Positions 25,045 to 33,267 of a DNA stretch of 64,000 bases are shown here, one piece after another. The stretch is from the NCBI RefSeq assembly GCF_014650755.1, contig NZ_BMVO01000005.1, forward strand, positions 248,001-312,000, written 5' to 3'. A program made the translations under genes and the position numbers. Numbering within the stretch: the stretch's first letter is position 1; each line of letters starts with the position of its first letter. This DNA comes from Streptomyces chryseus (GTDB lineage Bacteria; Actinomycetota; Actinomycetes; Streptomycetales; Streptomycetaceae). The notes beneath the pieces are model-generated. The model was not told where the DNA came from, ran no database searches, and saw nothing but the letters and a program-made list of their open reading frames with translations.

Positions 25045-25785
25045 TTACGCCGCGTGGCCGCCGTCGACCACCACCTCGGACCCCGTCATGTAGGCGGCCT
25101 CGTCGCCCGCCAGGAACGCCACCACCGACGCCACCTCGTCCGCGGTGCCGAACCGGCCGAGGGCCGTCAGCCCGCTCTGCGACGCGGCGTACGGGCCGTC
25201 CGCCGGGTTCATGTCCGTGTCGATCGGTCCCGGGTGGACGAGGTTGACCGTGATGCCCCGGCTGCCCAGCTCCCGCGCCAGCGCCTTCGTCAGGCCGGTC
25301 AGCGCCGCCTTGCTCGTCGTGTAGAGCGTGCCGCCGGGACCCGGCACCCGCTGGGCCATGCAGCTGCCGATGGGGATGATCCGGCCGCCGCGCTCCATCC
25401 TGCCGGCCGCGGCCCGCGAGGCCAGGAAGACCGCCCGTACGTTCACGGCCAGCACCTGGTCGATGTCCGCGAGGGTGAGGGTCTCGATCGGGCCGAGTAC
25501 GCCGATTCCGGCGTTGTTGACCAGGATGTCGAGGCGGCCGAGCTCGTCGGCGGCGCGGCCCACCACGGCGGTGACCGCTGCCGGGTCCGCCGCGTCGGCC
25601 CGCAGGGCGACGCCCCGCCGGCCCGCCGACTCGATCTTCCGGACGACCTCATGGGCGCCCTGCTCGTCCCGTACGTACGTGAGGGCCACGTCCGCGCCCT
25701 CCTGCGCCAGCCGCAGGGCGATCGCCGCGCCGATGCCCCGGCTGCCGCCGGTGACGAGAGCCGCCCTGCCGTTCAGTGAAGCCAT
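25045..25785 (-). CDS. Short-chain dehydrogenase/reductase
   Basis: 246 residues of classical SDR type: NAD(P) motif TGGSRGIG near residue 13, VNNAGIG, the Ser-Tyr-Lys triad in PIGSCMAQ...YTTSK, and the C-terminal VAFLAGDEAAYMTGSEVVVDGG. It resembles 3-oxoacyl-ACP reductase-like (FabG) homologues, but the substrate cannot be read from sequence. It is divergent from the DHFR-like gene. Confidence 0.92.
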   Translation of the reverse strand: MASLNGRAALVTGGSRGIGAAIALRLAQEGADVALTYVRDEQGAHEVVRKIESAGRRGVALRADAADPAAVTAVVGRAADELGRLDILVNNAGIGVLGPIETLTLADIDQVLAVNVRAVFLASRAAAGRMERGGRIIPIGSCMAQRVPGPGGTLYTTSKAALTGLTKALARELGSRGITVNLVHPGPIDTDMNPADGPYAASQSGLTALGRFGTADEVASVVAFLAGDEAAYMTGSEVVVDGGHAA

Positions 25786-25809
25786 GTCACGTGCCTCTTC
25801 CCCAGGTCG

Positions 25810-25830
25810 CGCAACTCATTGGTGGTTGCG
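25810..25830. promoter_or_regulatory. Inverted repeat upstream of the SDR gene
   Basis: CGCAAC (25810-25815) and GTTGCG (25825-25830) flank 9 bp, just upstream of the SDR start. Possible operator in the 184-bp divergent region, which otherwise shows nothing recognisable. Confidence 0.3.
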
Positions 25831-25969
25831 GGTTCAAGGAAATCGGCGGGGAGCCGCCGGCGCTGGCGGCAAACGGACGCGGTGTCCGGGTCCGCCGATG
25901 ACTTCCGTGCGAGCGTGGAGTCAGAGCTGGTGACACGCAAGGACAGGTACCGAAGAAGGGCTGCGGGCC

Positions 25970-26587
25970 ATGAAGATCACGCTCACCACATTCCTCACCC
26001 TCGACGGCGTCATGCAGGCGCCGGGCGGCCCGGACGAGGACACCAGCGGCGGGTTCGAGCAGGGCGGCTGGGTGGTCCCCTTCGCCGACGAGGGCATGAA
26101 CCGTTTCATGACCGGGGTGTTCGACCGCGTCGACGCGTTCCTGCTCGGACGGCGTACGTACGAGATCTTCGCCGGGTACTGGCCGAAGGTCACCGACGAG
26201 AGCGATCCGGTGGCCGGCCGGCTCAACGCCCTGCCGAAGTACGTCGCGTCCACGACCCTGGACAAGGCCGACTGGAACAACTCCACCGTCATGTCCGGGG
26301 ACATCGCACAAGAGGTCGCGCGTCTGAAGGAGCTGCCGGGCCGCGAACTGCAGATCCACGGCAGCGGCGCGCTCGCGCGGTCCTTGATGCGCCGCGACCT
26401 CATCGACGAGTACAACCTGCTGTTCTTCCCTGTCGTACTCGGCGCGGGGCAGCGGCTGTTCGACGACGGCGGGCTGCCGACCTCGTTCGAGCTGACGCGG
26501 AGCGGCACCACCGAGTCCGGGATCGCCATTCACACGTACCGGGCCGCCGGCAGGGCGTCGTACGGCACCTTCGCGCTCGACGAGTGA
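25970..26587 (+). CDS. Dihydrofolate reductase family (RibD C-terminal-like) protein
   Basis: 205 residues with the RibD_C/YyaP pattern: ITLTTFLTLDGVMQAPGG at the N-terminus, AFLLGRRTYEIFAGYWP in the centre, and LQIHGSGALARSLMRRDLIDEY then PVVLGAGQRLF. Members are NADPH-dependent reductases of unknown substrates, distinct from true FolA. It has no operon partner. Confidence 0.88.
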   Translation: MKITLTTFLTLDGVMQAPGGPDEDTSGGFEQGGWVVPFADEGMNRFMTGVFDRVDAFLLGRRTYEIFAGYWPKVTDESDPVAGRLNALPKYVASTTLDKADWNNSTVMSGDIAQEVARLKELPGRELQIHGSGALARSLMRRDLIDEYNLLFFPVVLGAGQRLFDDGGLPTSFELTRSGTTESGIAIHTYRAAGRASYGTFALDE

Positions 26588-26667
26588 GGGCCGCGCCGCT
26601 ACGGTGATCGTTCCGCGTGCGAGCCACCGAAGTCTCCACACCGCCTTTCCCGGGGGAGACCGCGACC

Positions 26668-27648
26668 GTGGCCGCCGCATCATCGCCGAACGCCGTACCC
26701 GTACCCACGCCCGTACCGGCGCCCACGCGGGCGCCCGCACCCGGCCCCGCGGTCGCGTCGCAGGGCGGGGCCGCGTGGCTCACCGACCTGCCCGTCCTGC
26801 TCGTCGCCGTCGTCTGGGGTGCGAGCTACCTCGCGGCCAAGGACATCACCACAGCGCGGACCGTGGTCGCCGTCCTGGTCCTGCGCTTCGCCCTCGTCCT
26901 GCCGGTGCTCGTCGCCGTCGGCCGGCGCAAGCTGCGCACACTGACGGCCGCGCAGTGGCGCGGCGCGGGGGCGCTCGGGCTCGTACTGAGCGTGATCTTC
27001 CTGCTGGAGACGTACGGCGTCGTGCACACCTCGGCCACCAACGCCGGGCTCATCATCAGCCTCACCATGATCTTCACGCCGCTCGCGGAGGCCGTGGTGA
27101 CGCGGACCAGGCCGCCCCGGGCGTTCCTGGGCGCGGCGGGGCTCTCGGTGGCCGGAGTGGTGCTCCTGACACAGGGCGGCGGCTTCACCACGCCCTCGCT
27201 CGGTGACCTGCTGATGCTGCTGGCGGCCGGGGCGCGCACCGTGCACGTGCTCGCCATGGCCCGGACGAAGTCCGTGCGGGGCGCGGACGCGCTGTCGCTC
27301 ACGACGGTGCAACTGGGCGGCGCGGTCGCGGTGTTCGTGGTCCTGGCGGCCGTCCCCGGCACGGGCCCGGCGCCCTGGACGGTCGCGGCGGGCTTCGGGC
27401 CGCGCGAGTGGACGGGGCTGGTCTTCCTCTCCGTCTTCTGCACGCTCTTCGCGTTCTTCACGCAGATGTGGGCGGTACGCCGTACCTCCCCGTCCCGCGT
27501 CAGCCTCCTCCTCGGCACGGAGCCCCTGTGGGCGGCGGCCGCCGGTATCGCGATCGGCGGCGAACGGCTCGGCGCGGCCGGCCTCCTGGGCGGCGTGCTG
27601 GTGCTGGCCGGGACGACGTGGGGACGGCGGGCGGGGACGCGGCCGTAG
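26668..27648 (+). CDS. EamA/DMT-family transporter
   Basis: 326 residues from the GTG at 26668, which has GGGGGAG 8 nt upstream; a GTG at 26617 is a longer option. A proline-rich N-terminal leader precedes about ten transmembrane helices in two EamA repeats (AVVWGASYLAAKDITTART and LFAFFTQMWAVRRTSPSRVS regions). Probable exporter of small metabolites; substrate unknown. Confidence 0.9.
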   Translation: MAAASSPNAVPVPTPVPAPTRAPAPGPAVASQGGAAWLTDLPVLLVAVVWGASYLAAKDITTARTVVAVLVLRFALVLPVLVAVGRRKLRTLTAAQWRGAGALGLVLSVIFLLETYGVVHTSATNAGLIISLTMIFTPLAEAVVTRTRPPRAFLGAAGLSVAGVVLLTQGGGFTTPSLGDLLMLLAAGARTVHVLAMARTKSVRGADALSLTTVQLGGAVAVFVVLAAVPGTGPAPWTVAAGFGPREWTGLVFLSVFCTLFAFFTQMWAVRRTSPSRVSLLLGTEPLWAAAAGIAIGGERLGAAGLLGGVLVLAGTTWGRRAGTRP

Positions 27649-27664
27649 CGCCCCGCCCGGACGC

Positions 27665-27682
27665 GACGGGCAGCCGCCCGTC
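27665..27682. terminator. Hairpin between EamA gene and small convergent gene
   Basis: GACGGGC (27665-27671), 4-nt loop, GCCCGTC (27676-27682): a compact 7-bp stem between convergent stops. Confidence 0.65.
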
Positions 27683-27684
27683 CC

Positions 27685-27897
27685 CTACGCCCGCCGGGGG
27701 AAGCGGTCGGAGGCGGCCATCAGGGCCACGCCCACGACCGCGAGCACGATGTTCGTGTAGATCTCGTGACCCCGAAGGAACGGCAGCAACTGAAGGAACC
27801 CGAAGAACTTCGGCATCCACCCGGTGACTCCGTGCACCAGACCGGACGCGCCGGCCACGAACAGCACGAACCCGGCGACCTCAAGAATCTTCTTCAT
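27685..27897 (-). CDS. Small two-helix membrane protein
   Basis: 70 residues from the ATG at 27897. Helix one is ILEVAGFVLFVAGASGLVHGV, then a short GWMPKFFGFLQLLPFLRG loop, and helix two is IYTNIVLAVVGVALMAA. No family was recognised. It is divergent from the following histidine kinase and shares with it a region of AAGTC/GACTT half-sites, so it could be a target of that system. Confidence 0.75.
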   Translation of the reverse strand: MKKILEVAGFVLFVAGASGLVHGVTGWMPKFFGFLQLLPFLRGHEIYTNIVLAVVGVALMAASDRFPRRA

Positions 27898-27961
27898 GGG
27901 CCGATCGTCGCGCCGCCCGGAGGCCCGCCGCGTCGGCCGTCGGAACCGGATGGTGCGCCGA

Positions 27962-27983
27962 AAGTCCGAGACTTCGCGACTTT
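27962..27983. promoter_or_regulatory. AAGTC/GACTT half-site cluster
   Basis: AAGTC-CGA-GACTT (27962-27974) is followed after 3 bp by another GACTT (27978-27982). This lies in the divergent region between the small membrane gene and the kinase and could bind the NarL-type regulator encoded downstream. Confidence 0.45.
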
Positions 27984-28042
27984 GGTCGCCGTCCGCCGCT
28001 CCGGTGCCGGGAACCGGCCTCCGTGACCGTAGTTTTGCCGAC

Positions 28043-29257
28043 ATGACCGATCAGGAGTACCGCTGGCTCCAGCCCTCGGCGATGGCCGACCCCGATCTGC
28101 CGGGGGACCGGATCCGGCGGCCGCGCCGTACTCCGCGGGACTGGTTCGTCGACATCCTCATGTTCCTGTTCGCCGCGCTCCTCGGCATCGCCGCGGCCGA
28201 TGTCGCCGACAGCGTCGGCAACCCCCCGTTCATCGTCTTCCTCGACCAGCTCGTCGGCGCCGCGGCCTGCTGCGCCCTGTGGGTGCGGCGGCGCTGGCCG
28301 GTGGGCCTGGCCGTCGCCCTCGTCGCCGTTTCCACCGTGGCGCCCGTCGCGTCCGGCGCCGAGCTCGTCGCGCTGTTCACGCTCACGGTGCACCGCCCGT
28401 TCAAGGTGGTCGCCGCCGTCGGCTCCGCCGCCGTCGTGGGCGGTCTGACGCAGGCGGTACTGCGCCCCGACCCCACCCTGCCCTTCGTGGTCTCCGCCGT
28501 CGCGACCCTCGTGATCGTGCTGCTGGTCATCGGGTGGGGCATGTTCGTCCGCTCCCGCCGCCAGCTCGTCGTGTCGCTGCGCGACCGGGCACGCCGCGCC
28601 GAGGCCGAGGCCGCCCTGCGCGCCGAGAAGGCGCAGCGGCTGGCCAGGGAGGACATCGCGCGCGAGATGCACGACGTGCTCGCACACCGCCTGACCCTGC
28701 TCAGCGTCCACGCCGGCGCCCTCGAATTCCGCCCCGACGCCCCGCCCGCCGAGGTGGCCCGGGCCGCCGGCGTGATCCGCGACAGCGCGCACGAGGCACT
28801 CAACGACCTGCGTGACGTCATCGGCGTACTGCGCGGGCCCGTCGCCGGCGACGAACACCGGCCGCAGCCCACCCTCGCCACCCTCGACGCCCTCGTCGCG
28901 GAGTCCCGCGAGGCCGGCATGAAGGTGACCCTGGACAACCGCATCGACGGGCCCGAGGACGTCCCCGCCGCCACCGGCCGCAACGTCTACCGCATCGCCC
29001 AGGAGTGCCTCACCAACGCCCGCAAGCACGCGCCCGGCGCCGAGGTCACCCTGACGCTGACCGGCGCCCCGGGCGACGGCCTCACCGTCGAGGTGCGCAA
29101 CCCCGCCCCCGGGGACGACCCCCCGCCCGTCCCCGGCTCCGGCCAGGGCCTCATCGGCCTGACCGAACGGGCCGCGCTCGCCGGCGGCCGGCTCGCCCAC
29201 GGACCGACGCCCGACGGCGGGTTCCGGGTCGGCGCCTGGCTACCGTGGGCCGCATGA
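28043..29257 (+). CDS. NarL-type sensor histidine kinase
   Basis: 404 residues from the ATG at 28043. Hydrophobic helices occupy about residues 38-165, followed by a coiled linker, an H-box (REMHDVLAHRLTLL) and a HATPase domain with NVYRIAQECLTNARKHAPG and GQGLIGLTERAALAGG. It overlaps the response-regulator gene by 4 bp. The cytochrome P450 gene that follows on the same strand may belong to its output. Confidence 0.92.
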   Translation: MTDQEYRWLQPSAMADPDLPGDRIRRPRRTPRDWFVDILMFLFAALLGIAAADVADSVGNPPFIVFLDQLVGAAACCALWVRRRWPVGLAVALVAVSTVAPVASGAELVALFTLTVHRPFKVVAAVGSAAVVGGLTQAVLRPDPTLPFVVSAVATLVIVLLVIGWGMFVRSRRQLVVSLRDRARRAEAEAALRAEKAQRLAREDIAREMHDVLAHRLTLLSVHAGALEFRPDAPPAEVARAAGVIRDSAHEALNDLRDVIGVLRGPVAGDEHRPQPTLATLDALVAESREAGMKVTLDNRIDGPEDVPAATGRNVYRIAQECLTNARKHAPGAEVTLTLTGAPGDGLTVEVRNPAPGDDPPPVPGSGQGLIGLTERAALAGGRLAHGPTPDGGFRVGAWLPWAA

Positions 29258-29928
29258 CCATCAGGCTGCTCATCGTCGACGACGACCCGCTCGTACGGGC
29301 CGGGCTCACCTTCATGCTCGGCGGGGCCGACGACATCGAGATCGTGGGGGAGGCGGCGGACGGCTCCGAGGCCGCCGCGCTGACCGACCGGCACCGGCCC
29401 GACGTGGTCCTCATGGACATCCGGATGCCCGTCATGGACGGCCTGGCGGCGACCGAGGTGCTGCGCGGCCGGCCCGACGCTCCCGAAGTCGTCGTCCTCA
29501 CCACCTTCCACGCCGACGAACAGGTGCTGCGGGCGCTGCGCGCCGGGGCGGCCGGGTTCGTACTGAAGGACACCCCGCCCGCGCAGATCGTCGAGTCGGT
29601 GCGGCGGGTGGCGGCGGGCGATCCGGTGCTCTCCCCGGCGGTCACCCGGCAGCTGATGAGCCATGTCGCCGAGTCCTCGGCCGATCCCCGCCGGCCCACG
29701 GCGGCGCGGCGGCTCGACGGGCTCGCCGAGCGCGAGCGCGAGGTGGCCGTCGGCGTCGGCCGGGGGCAGTCCAACGCGGAGATCGCCGCGACGCTCTACA
29801 TGAGCGTGCCGACGGTCAAGACCCACGTGTCGCGCGTCCTGGCCAAGCTGGGCCTCAACAACCGTGTCCAGATCGCCCTGCTGGTGCACGACGCGGGCCT
29901 CCTCGACGAGGGCGGCGACGTACGCTGA
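29254..29928 (+). CDS. NarL/FixJ-type response regulator
   Basis: 224 residues. The receiver domain has RLLIVDDDPLVRAGL, the phosphoacceptor in DVVLMDIRMPVMDGL, Thr in VVVLTTF and Lys in GFVLKDTPP; the LuxR HTH is EREREVAVGVGRGQSNAEIA. It is co-translated with the upstream kinase. Confidence 0.94.
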   Translation: MTIRLLIVDDDPLVRAGLTFMLGGADDIEIVGEAADGSEAAALTDRHRPDVVLMDIRMPVMDGLAATEVLRGRPDAPEVVVLTTFHADEQVLRALRAGAAGFVLKDTPPAQIVESVRRVAAGDPVLSPAVTRQLMSHVAESSADPRRPTAARRLDGLAEREREVAVGVGRGQSNAEIAATLYMSVPTVKTHVSRVLAKLGLNNRVQIALLVHDAGLLDEGGDVR

Positions 29929-29980
29929 CCGGGCGAGGGCCGGTGGGCGGCCTCCGGCGGACCGACGAAGGGCGGGGAGC

Positions 29981-31180
29981 ATGAAAGTCGTCGATCTCAG
30001 GGGACACGCCGATGAGTTGGCGGCCGACCCCTATCCGCACTACGCGAAACTGCGCGAGGCCGGTCCCGCCCATCTGATCAGGACGGACGACGTCGACCGG
30101 ATGTGGCTGATAGTCGGCCACGACGAGGCGCGCCGGGCGCTCGCCGACCCGCGCCTCAGCAAGGACTGGAAGACCTCGGGCCTGTGGGAGGCGACCGCCG
30201 ACCCGGTCAACGCCAACATGCTGGAGACCGACCCGCCCCACCACACGCGGCTGCGCAAACTCGTCGCGGGGGAGTTCACCGCCCGCCGGATCGAGGCGCT
30301 GCGGCCCAAGGTCCAGAGCGTCACGGACGAACTGCTGGACGCGATGACGTCCGCGGGCAGCCGTACGGCCGACCTCGTCGAGGCGCTCGCCTTCCCGCTG
30401 CCCATGACGGTCATCTGCGAACTCCTCGGCGTACCGGACCTGGACCGGGCCTCCTTCCGCGCCTGGTCGAACGAGATCGTCGCGCCGACCGGTGCCGGGG
30501 CGGAGGGTGACGCCGTGCGGGCCATGAGCGCCTACCTCGCCGAACTCGTCGAGGACAAGGCCGCGTCCGCGCCCGGTGACGACCTGCTGAGCGCGCTCAT
30601 CAGGACGCAGGCCGAGGACGGCGACCGGCTCACCCGCGACGAACTCATCGGCATGGCCTTCCTGCTGCTCATCGCCGGCCACGAGACGACGGTCAACCTG
30701 ATCTCCAACGGGGTACGGGCCCTCCTCGCCCATCCTGAGCAACTGGCCGCGCTGCGAGCCGACTTCGGACTCGTCGACAGCGCGGTCGAAGAGATGCTGC
30801 GCTACGACGGACCGGTGGAGAACGCCACCTTCCGCTTCACCCGTGAGCCCGTCGAGGTCGGCGGCCTCGTCATCCCGGCCGGCGAAGCGGTCCTGGTCTC
30901 GCTCGCCGCCGGGGACCGTGACGCCGCCCGGTTCCCCGACCCGGACCGCTTCGACATCACGCGCACCGCCGTCGCCGGCAAGGGCCCAGGACACCTCGCC
31001 TTCGGCCACGGCCTGCACTTCTGCCTCGGCGCCCCGCTGGCCCGCATGGAGGGCCGCATCGCCGTCCGCACCCTGCTCGAACGCTGCCCGGACCTGGCAC
31101 TCGACCCGGACGGCGGACCGCTGGACTGGCTGCCCGGGCTGCTCATGCGGGGCGTGCGGCGTCTTCCGGTGCGGTGGTGA
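29981..31180 (+). CDS. Cytochrome P450
   Basis: 399 residues, normal for a soluble bacterial P450. The I-helix oxygen-activation motif is AGHETT, the ExxR pair is in EEMLRYDG and the haem ligand Cys is in FGHGLHFCLGAPLAR. The N-terminal DLRGHADELAADPYPHYAKLR matches CYP105/107-like enzymes. No ferredoxin gene is adjacent, so electrons must come from elsewhere. It is followed by a truncated thioesterase overlapping by 4 bp. Confidence 0.95.
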   Translation: MKVVDLRGHADELAADPYPHYAKLREAGPAHLIRTDDVDRMWLIVGHDEARRALADPRLSKDWKTSGLWEATADPVNANMLETDPPHHTRLRKLVAGEFTARRIEALRPKVQSVTDELLDAMTSAGSRTADLVEALAFPLPMTVICELLGVPDLDRASFRAWSNEIVAPTGAGAEGDAVRAMSAYLAELVEDKAASAPGDDLLSALIRTQAEDGDRLTRDELIGMAFLLLIAGHETTVNLISNGVRALLAHPEQLAALRADFGLVDSAVEEMLRYDGPVENATFRFTREPVEVGGLVIPAGEAVLVSLAAGDRDAARFPDPDRFDITRTAVAGKGPGHLAFGHGLHFCLGAPLARMEGRIAVRTLLERCPDLALDPDGGPLDWLPGLLMRGVRRLPVRW

Positions 31181-31461
31181 ACGCGATGGGGTTCGACCTG
31201 GCCACGGCCCAGAAGGTCCTCGACAGCCAGCCGTTCAGCCGGCTGCTCGGGGCGCGGATCACCGCGTTCGGCGACGGGGCGGCCGTCCTGGAAGTCGCCG
31301 TCCGCGACGAACTGCGCCAGCAGAACGGCTTCCTGCACGGCGGAGTCCTCGCGTACGCCGCCGACAACGCCCTCACCTTCGCGGGCGGGGCGGCGCTCGG
31401 TCCTGCCGTGCTCACGGCGGGCGCGCCGCAGGGCGCGGACGGCGGAGCGGGCGCACCCTAG
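31177..31461 (+). pseudogene. 3'-truncated PaaI-type thioesterase
   Basis: 94 residues from a GTG overlapping the P450 stop (GTGA). The hotdog N-terminal half is clear: SRLLGARITAFGDGAAVLEV and the catalytic loop QNGFLHGGVLAYAADNAL. After GPAVLTAG the reading becomes APQGADGGAGAP and stops, so the remaining hotdog strands (about 45 residues) are missing. The stop falls in CTAG, which is also the stop of the convergent oxidoreductase. A deletion joining the two genes is the likely origin. Confidence 0.75.
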
Positions 31462-32432
31462 ATCCGTACGACGATCTTGCCCCGTACCCGACCTGCCATC
31501 AGGTCGTCTATCGCCTGCGGGACTTCGGCCAGCGGACAGGTCCGGTCGACGACCGGTGTCAACGAGCCCGCCTCGATGAACTCCCGGAGGGCGTCGAGGT
31601 CGCCGTGGCGCAGATTCATGACCGCGAGCCCGCGCAGCCGCTGGCCGGTGAACGGCGACAGCAGCAGCGCCCGCAACTGCCGGCCGTTGCCGCCGATCCA
31701 GTCGCCGCCGCCCTCGCCGCCGATGATGACGAGCGTGCCGCGCGGGGCGAGGGCGCGGCGCAGCGCGGCCAGGGGGCGGTTGCCGGCGGTGTCGAGGACG
31801 AGGTCGTAGCGCCGGGAGCCGTCGGTGGCGTCCTCGCGCGTGTAGTCGACGACCTCGTCGGCGCCCAGCGAGCGGACCAGGTCGGCCTTGGACGTGCTGC
31901 ACACGCCGGTGACGTGGGCGCCGAGGGCCTTGGCGAGCTGTACGGCGAAGTGGCCGATCCCGCCGCCCGCGCCGATGACGAGGACGGACTGTCCCGAGGT
32001 CAGCCGTCCGGCGTCGCGTACGGCCTGGAGGGCGGTGACGCCGGAGACCGGGACGGCGGCAGCCTGTTCGAAGGTGAGGTTCGCCGGCTTGTGCGCGAGG
32101 TTCTCCTCCTTGGCGCAGGTGTACTCGGCGAACGACCCGTCACAGGTCCCGTACACCTCGTCGCCCGGCCGGAAGCGGGTGACGTCCGGCCCGACCAACT
32201 CCACGCGTCCCGCCAGGTCCTGGCCCCTGACCCGGGCCTTCGGCGCCCGCAGGCCGAAGCCCATGGCGCGGATCAGGTACGGCATGCCCGCCATGAGGTG
32301 CCAGACGCCCGGGTCGACCGAGGCCGCGTGGATCCGTACCAGCACCTCGCCGCTGCCGGGAACCGGCCGGTCGATCTCTTCGAGGCGCAGCACCGACGTC
32401 GGTCCGTAGGTGGCATGGGTCATGGCCTTCAT
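31458..32432 (-). CDS. Zinc-independent MDR oxidoreductase (quinone reductase-like)
   Basis: 324 residues of the medium-chain dehydrogenase family. The GroES-like half starts MKAMTHATYGPTSVLRLEE; the Rossmann half has VLVIGAGGGIGHFAVQLAKALGA and VTGVCSTSKADLVRSLGAD. The zinc-ligand Cys cluster is absent, as in quinone oxidoreductases. Its ATG overlaps the XRE regulator stop by 4 bp, so it is the last gene of a three-gene minus-strand operon. It is convergent with the truncated thioesterase, sharing CTAG. Confidence 0.92.
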   Translation of the reverse strand: MKAMTHATYGPTSVLRLEEIDRPVPGSGEVLVRIHAASVDPGVWHLMAGMPYLIRAMGFGLRAPKARVRGQDLAGRVELVGPDVTRFRPGDEVYGTCDGSFAEYTCAKEENLAHKPANLTFEQAAAVPVSGVTALQAVRDAGRLTSGQSVLVIGAGGGIGHFAVQLAKALGAHVTGVCSTSKADLVRSLGADEVVDYTREDATDGSRRYDLVLDTAGNRPLAALRRALAPRGTLVIIGGEGGGDWIGGNGRQLRALLLSPFTGQRLRGLAVMNLRHGDLDALREFIEAGSLTPVVDRTCPLAEVPQAIDDLMAGRVRGKIVVRI

Positions 32433-32662
32433 GGGGTCTCTCCCGTGGTGTCGTGGGGGTACTGGAACACTTCGTCGAGCGGAACCCCGAAGACCCGGGC
32501 GATCTGGAAGGCCATCTCCAGCGACGGGGAGTAGCGGCCCTGCTCGATGGCGATGACGGTCTGGCGCGAGACGCCGATGCGGCCGGCGAGTTCGGCCTGC
32601 GTCATCTCGCCGTGGGTGAAGCGCAGGGCGCGGATCGCGTTGGTGACCCTGGTCGGTTTCAC
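32429..32662 (-). CDS. Small XRE-family regulator
   Basis: 77 residues from a GTG at 32662 overlapping the upstream stop by 4 bp. It is almost only an HTH_3 domain: MTQAELAGRIGVSRQTVIAIEQ near residues 19-40, then SLEMAFQIARVFGVPLDEVF. Such short XRE proteins are usually autoregulators of their own operon; the inverted 19-bp element at 33105-33170 is the candidate site. Confidence 0.92.
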   Translation of the reverse strand: MKPTRVTNAIRALRFTHGEMTQAELAGRIGVSRQTVIAIEQGRYSPSLEMAFQIARVFGVPLDEVFQYPHDTTGETP

Positions 32663-33096
32663 CACGGGTGGAACCCCAGCCGGTACGAGACGATCTTCGT
32701 CACCGATCCGAGCAGCGACGACAGGACGAACGCCAGGTAGATCGCGTTGGCGATCCAGAACTGGTCGGAACCGGCCATGGCCAGCACGAGCCCCGCCACG
32801 CCGCCGAGCACCACGAACGACTGCCCGACGTGCTCGCCGAAGCGGTGGATCTCCCGATCGCGCTGGTCCTTGGTGTCCGCGTCCTCGGGGGACAGGGCCG
32901 CCAGCGCGATGTGGAGCACGATGTTCGCGACGATCGCCCCGCCGACCGTCCACAGCAGCGCGGCCACGTACGGCGTCCGGGCGAGCGGCTCGTCGCCGGC
33001 CCGCCCGAGGACCAGGGCCAGGAAGACGGCGTACGACACGATCGCGACCAGGAGCATGCTCCAGGCCCGTTTCTCTTCCAGTGCCATGCGGCTCAC
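32659..33096 (-). CDS. Four-helix membrane protein (DUF2178-like)
   Basis: 145 residues; GTG at 33096 or ATG at 33087. Four hydrophobic helices: SMLLVAIVSYAVFLALVLG, VAALLWTVGGAIVANIVLHIAL, VVLGGVAGLVLAMAG and AIYLAFVLSSLLGSVTKIV. An RDREIHRFGEHVGQ loop sits between helices 2 and 3. This layout, directly before a short XRE gene, is the pattern of DUF2178-type proteins; family name is by pattern only. Function unknown. Confidence 0.75.
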   Translation of the reverse strand: MSRMALEEKRAWSMLLVAIVSYAVFLALVLGRAGDEPLARTPYVAALLWTVGGAIVANIVLHIALAALSPEDADTKDQRDREIHRFGEHVGQSFVVLGGVAGLVLAMAGSDQFWIANAIYLAFVLSSLLGSVTKIVSYRLGFHPW

Positions 33097-33103
33097 TCGC
33101 TCC

Positions 33104-33171
33104 CATGTAAAGAAAACCTGACATCTGGAGTGTCAAGGAGTCTGAACACGAAGTCAAGTGTTCTTTACATG
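33104..33171. promoter_or_regulatory. Inverted pair of 19-bp elements upstream of the DUF2178/XRE operon
   Basis: ATGTAAAGAAAACCTGACA (33105-33123) recurs in inverted orientation as AGTCAAGTGTTCTTTACAT (33152-33170), 16 of 19 matching. The outer 11 bp are a perfect inverted repeat. A TGACA-N7-TGTCA palindrome (33119-33135) overlaps the first copy, and the minus strand of this palindrome includes a TTGACA -35. Likely XRE operator and promoter. Confidence 0.65.
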
Positions 33172-33267
33172 TCCGGGCAGGCGGCGGTCGTGACCACGGA
33201 CACGGTGATCAGCGGGGCCCGCCCGTGGCCCGGTACCGCCTGTCGTTTCGGACGGCCCGGCGGGGGC

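Noticed and set aside
25810..25830. CGCAAC-N9-GTTGCG as a strong SDR operator
   Set aside because: Only 6-bp arms with a wide centre and no second copy; kept as a low-confidence feature rather than a finding.
29981..32432. P450, thioesterase and oxidoreductase as a natural-product cluster
   Set aside because: No synthase or tailoring set nearby; the thioesterase is truncated and the oxidoreductase is in a separate convergent operon.
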